Shown in pieces: positions 62,124 to 64,000 of a stretch of 64,000 nt of DNA. Below the pieces are notes generated by a model. That model saw nothing but the letters and a program-made list of their open reading frames with translations, searched no databases and was not told the DNA's origin. The stretch is from Alcaligenes faecalis (GTDB lineage Bacteria > Pseudomonadota > Gammaproteobacteria > Burkholderiales > Burkholderiaceae_B): positions 806,001 through 870,000 of the forward strand of contig NZ_CP031012.1 of the NCBI RefSeq assembly GCF_009497775.1. Reading direction: 5' to 3'. How positions within the stretch are numbered: position 1 is the stretch's first letter; each line of letters opens with the position of its first letter. The position numbers and the translations under genes were made by a program.

Positions 62124-63821
62124 TTGGATACTCAGCAAAAACCTTGGCTCGAGCATTATCCGGCCTCCGTGCCCCATGACATTCAGCTAGGCGCCGAGCA
62201 GACCTTGATCGATTGTCTGGATGCCGCCATGAAAAAGCATAAGGACAGGACCGCGCTGACCTTTATGGGGCATGACATTTCCTATGAACATCTGGACCGC
62301 AGCGCGGATGCCTTTGCGGCCTGGCTGCAGGCACAGGGTCTGGAGCGTGGCAGCCGTGTGATGCTGATGCTGCCCAATGGTTTGCCCTTCCTGATTTGCC
62401 TGCTGGGCACGATGCGAGCGGGCATGGTGGGTGTCAACACCAACCCCCAGTACACCGAACGTGAACTGGAGTTTCAGCTGGCCGATAGCCAGGCCCAGGT
62501 CATTGTGATTCTGGAAACCTTTGCGCATGTGCTGCAGCAGGTTCCAGCCAATGTGAAGCCCCCTCATGTGGTCTTGAGTACCGTCGGTGACCTGATGGGC
62601 TTCAAGGGCAGCGTGGTGAATTTTGCCGTGCGTTATTTGAAACGCATGGTGCCGTCTTATTCCTTGCCCGGTTCGCGTAGCCTGGAGACCGTGCTGGAGC
62701 AGGGCAGCAAGTTAAGCCTGAATCGCCTGCCCGCCAAACCCGATGATCTGGCGCTGTTGCAATACACAGGCGGCACAACGGGTCGCCCTAAAGGCGCCAT
62801 GCTGAGCCAGCGCAATCTGATGGCCAATGTCCTGCAAGTGGAAGCCGTGGGCTTTCCTGCTTTGGGTGACTTCAAAGGCCCGGCCTACACCATGATGGTG
62901 GCCTTGCCGCTGTATCACATCTTTGCGCTGACGGTTTGCGGCCTGTTCGCCATGTATGCCGGCATGCATATGGTGCTGGTGATGAATCCGCGCGATCTCA
63001 ATTCGGTTTACAAGGCCTGGAAACGCAATCCGCCTGAAGTCGTTCCGGCGGTGAATACCTTGTTCAATGCGCTGGCGAATCACGAAAAATTCCGTACCTT
63101 GCCTTTTGCGCAGCTCAAGCTGTGTCTGGCGGGTGGCGCCGCTTTGCAAAAAGCCGTGGCCGAGCGTTGGCTGGCCGTGACGGGCTGCCCTTTGATCGAG
63201 GGCTATGGCCTGTCGGAAACCTCGCCGGTGGTGGCGGTGAACTCGACGGACTCACGCGAGTACAGCGGCACGATTGGCTTTCCTTTGCCCTCTACCGATG
63301 TGCTCTTGCTGGATGAGCAAGGCCAACCCGTTGCCATGGGTGAACAGGGCGAGCTGGCCGTTAAAGGGCCACAGGTCATGTCGGCTTACTGGAACCAGCC
63401 AGAGGAAACCGCCAATGTCTTTACGCCCAATGGTTTCCTGAAGACGGGCGATATTGGTGTCATGGATCAGCAGGGGCGAATTCGCCTGGTGGATCGCAAG
63501 AAAGACATGATTCTGGTGTCGGGCTTCAACGTCTATCCGAACGAAATTGAAGACGTGGTCGCAGCTCACCCTGATGTGCTGGAAGTGGCGGCGGTGGGCG
63601 TGCCCAGCGAGCACAGCGGTGAAAGCATCAAGCTGTTTGTGGTGAAGCGTAATCCGTCGTTGACAGAGGCTGATATCAAGCAGTGGTGCAAAGAGCGCCT
63701 GACGGCGTACAAGCGGCCGCGCATTATTGAGTTCCGGGATGAACTGCCCAAGAGCAATGTGGGCAAGATCTTGCGCCGAGTCCTGCGAGACGAGGAAGCC
63801 AAGCCTAAAGCGCAGGCTTGA
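62124..63821 (+). CDS. fadD: Long-chain fatty acid-CoA ligase
   Basis: A 565-residue ANL-superfamily ligase. LLQYTGGTTGRPKGAMLSQR (about residues 210-229) is the AMP/ATP loop, EGYGLSETSPVV (about 357-368) the A5 motif, LKTGDIGVMDQQGRIRLVDR (about 437-456) the A7/A8 region, and SNVGKILRRVLRD holds the C-terminal catalytic lysine. Length and MVALPLYHIFALTVCGLFAM match FadD rather than short-chain acyl-CoA synthetases. It starts with TTG at 62124, with AGGTG about 8 nt upstream; no family-compatible ATG occurs earlier or close by. It activates fatty acids for degradation or lipid use. Confidence 0.93.
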   Translation: MDTQQKPWLEHYPASVPHDIQLGAEQTLIDCLDAAMKKHKDRTALTFMGHDISYEHLDRSADAFAAWLQAQGLERGSRVMLMLPNGLPFLICLLGTMRAGMVGVNTNPQYTERELEFQLADSQAQVIVILETFAHVLQQVPANVKPPHVVLSTVGDLMGFKGSVVNFAVRYLKRMVPSYSLPGSRSLETVLEQGSKLSLNRLPAKPDDLALLQYTGGTTGRPKGAMLSQRNLMANVLQVEAVGFPALGDFKGPAYTMMVALPLYHIFALTVCGLFAMYAGMHMVLVMNPRDLNSVYKAWKRNPPEVVPAVNTLFNALANHEKFRTLPFAQLKLCLAGGAALQKAVAERWLAVTGCPLIEGYGLSETSPVVAVNSTDSREYSGTIGFPLPSTDVLLLDEQGQPVAMGEQGELAVKGPQVMSAYWNQPEETANVFTPNGFLKTGDIGVMDQQGRIRLVDRKKDMILVSGFNVYPNEIEDVVAAHPDVLEVAAVGVPSEHSGESIKLFVVKRNPSLTEADIKQWCKERLTAYKRPRIIEFRDELPKSNVGKILRRVLRDEEAKPKAQA

Positions 63822-63899
63822 TTGGGTGGGTTCAAGGAGGGGCGATTGTTCAGCAAATCGCCAAACCTGGCCTGCAACCCGATCTGCATAAAACCTGCA

Positions 63900-63937
63900 T
63901 AAAAAAAGCGAGCCATTTAAAACGGCTCGCTTTTTTA
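63900..63937. terminator. Bidirectional terminator after the fatty acid-CoA ligase
   Basis: AAAAAAAGCGAGCC and GGCTCGCTTTTTT pair across a 9-nt loop with A and T runs on the flanks, about 80 nt after the ligase stop. Confidence 0.88.
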
Positions 63938-64000
63938 TCGGGCGATGAAGATCGGACCAGGAAGTCCGACCACTAGCCCCGGATAAGGCGTTAAGGCTTG
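63935..64000 (-). CDS. Possible 3' end of a minus-strand gene (partial)
   Basis: Read leftwards from the right edge, an open frame gives QALTPYPGLVVGLPGPIFIA followed by Arg and a TAA stop at 63937-63935, directly against the bidirectional terminator. The stop-then-hairpin layout fits the end of a gene that enters from the right. Only 21 residues are visible and I do not recognise them; 21 open codons alone would not be evidence. Confidence 0.35.
   Translation of the reverse strand, partial: QALTPYPGLVVGLPGPIFIAR

Noticed and set aside
1..64000. tRNA genes, CRISPR arrays, insertion sequences, prophage or integrative-element genes
   Set aside because: None was seen. Intergenic gaps are short (under 300 nt apart from the rnpB region), and no transposase, integrase or repeat-spacer pattern occurs.

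Overview
The window is ordinary, gene-dense chromosome from a betaproteobacterium, most likely of the family Alcaligenaceae (an Alcaligenes-like organism). The support is a complete dcw (division and cell wall) cluster in beta/gammaproteobacterial order, with murE and murF fused into one gene as I know it from Bordetella. A glnS-minC-minD-minE block, a double-length UvrA, an E. coli-like nrdAB-yfaE locus and moderately GC-rich codon use also fit. I see no insertion sequence, prophage, CRISPR array, tRNA or rRNA gene.

Layout. 1-2.5 kb: a minus-strand run (chaC, pdxH, a flavin reductase, a partial FAD oxidoreductase). 2.8-11 kb: tcdA on plus, converging on a minus-strand unit of a 1,900-residue tandem UvrA, pabB and a pabC-like gene. 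11-17 kb: a tiny basic ORF, a glycosyltransferase, an acidic unknown, ettA, an isochorismatase-family hydrolase, an OsmB-like lipoprotein and a Rieske oxygenase. 17.4-21.3 kb: glnS-minC, a terminator, then minD-minE, all on minus. 21.4-28.6 kb: a compact plus-strand run of a cytochrome bd-like pair, a ClC protein, an unrecognised outer-membrane-type protein and recQ. 28.7-32.6 kb: nrdA-nrdB-yfaE behind a tandem NrdR operator. Then uup (minus) and rnpB (plus). 35.1-57.6 kb: MraZ box, mraZ, rsmH, ftsL, ftsI, murE-murF, mraY, murD, ftsW, murG, murC, ddlB, ftsQ, ftsA, ftsZ, lpxC, a DUF721 gene on minus, an M23 peptidase and secA. 57.8-64 kb: a DUF1932 dehydrogenase, mgtE, a YciA-type thioesterase, an M20 amidohydrolase, a FadD-type ligase and the edge of one more gene.

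How the genes work together. The dcw genes carry peptidoglycan precursor synthesis from UDP-MurNAc through lipid II to septal assembly. They are packed with 4-11 nt overlaps from rsmH to ddlB, then continue into the FtsQ-FtsA-FtsZ division proteins. minCDE places the Z ring. nrdAB-yfaE makes deoxynucleotides and keeps the diiron/radical subunit active.

Most unusual item. The cytochrome bd-like subunit I at 21453-22793 aligns without gaps to E. coli CydA through the first 113 residues. Even so, it lacks every axial heme ligand (H19, H186, M393, E445), E99, E107 and the GRQPW motif. It still sits 4 nt overlapped with a recognisable CydB-like partner and tightly linked to a ClC protein and an outer-membrane-type protein. 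This looks like a bd-derived membrane complex that has lost heme and oxygen chemistry, and its function is unknown. The double-length UvrA is the second item worth attention. All alignments here were made by eye from memory of the reference proteins; no searches were run.
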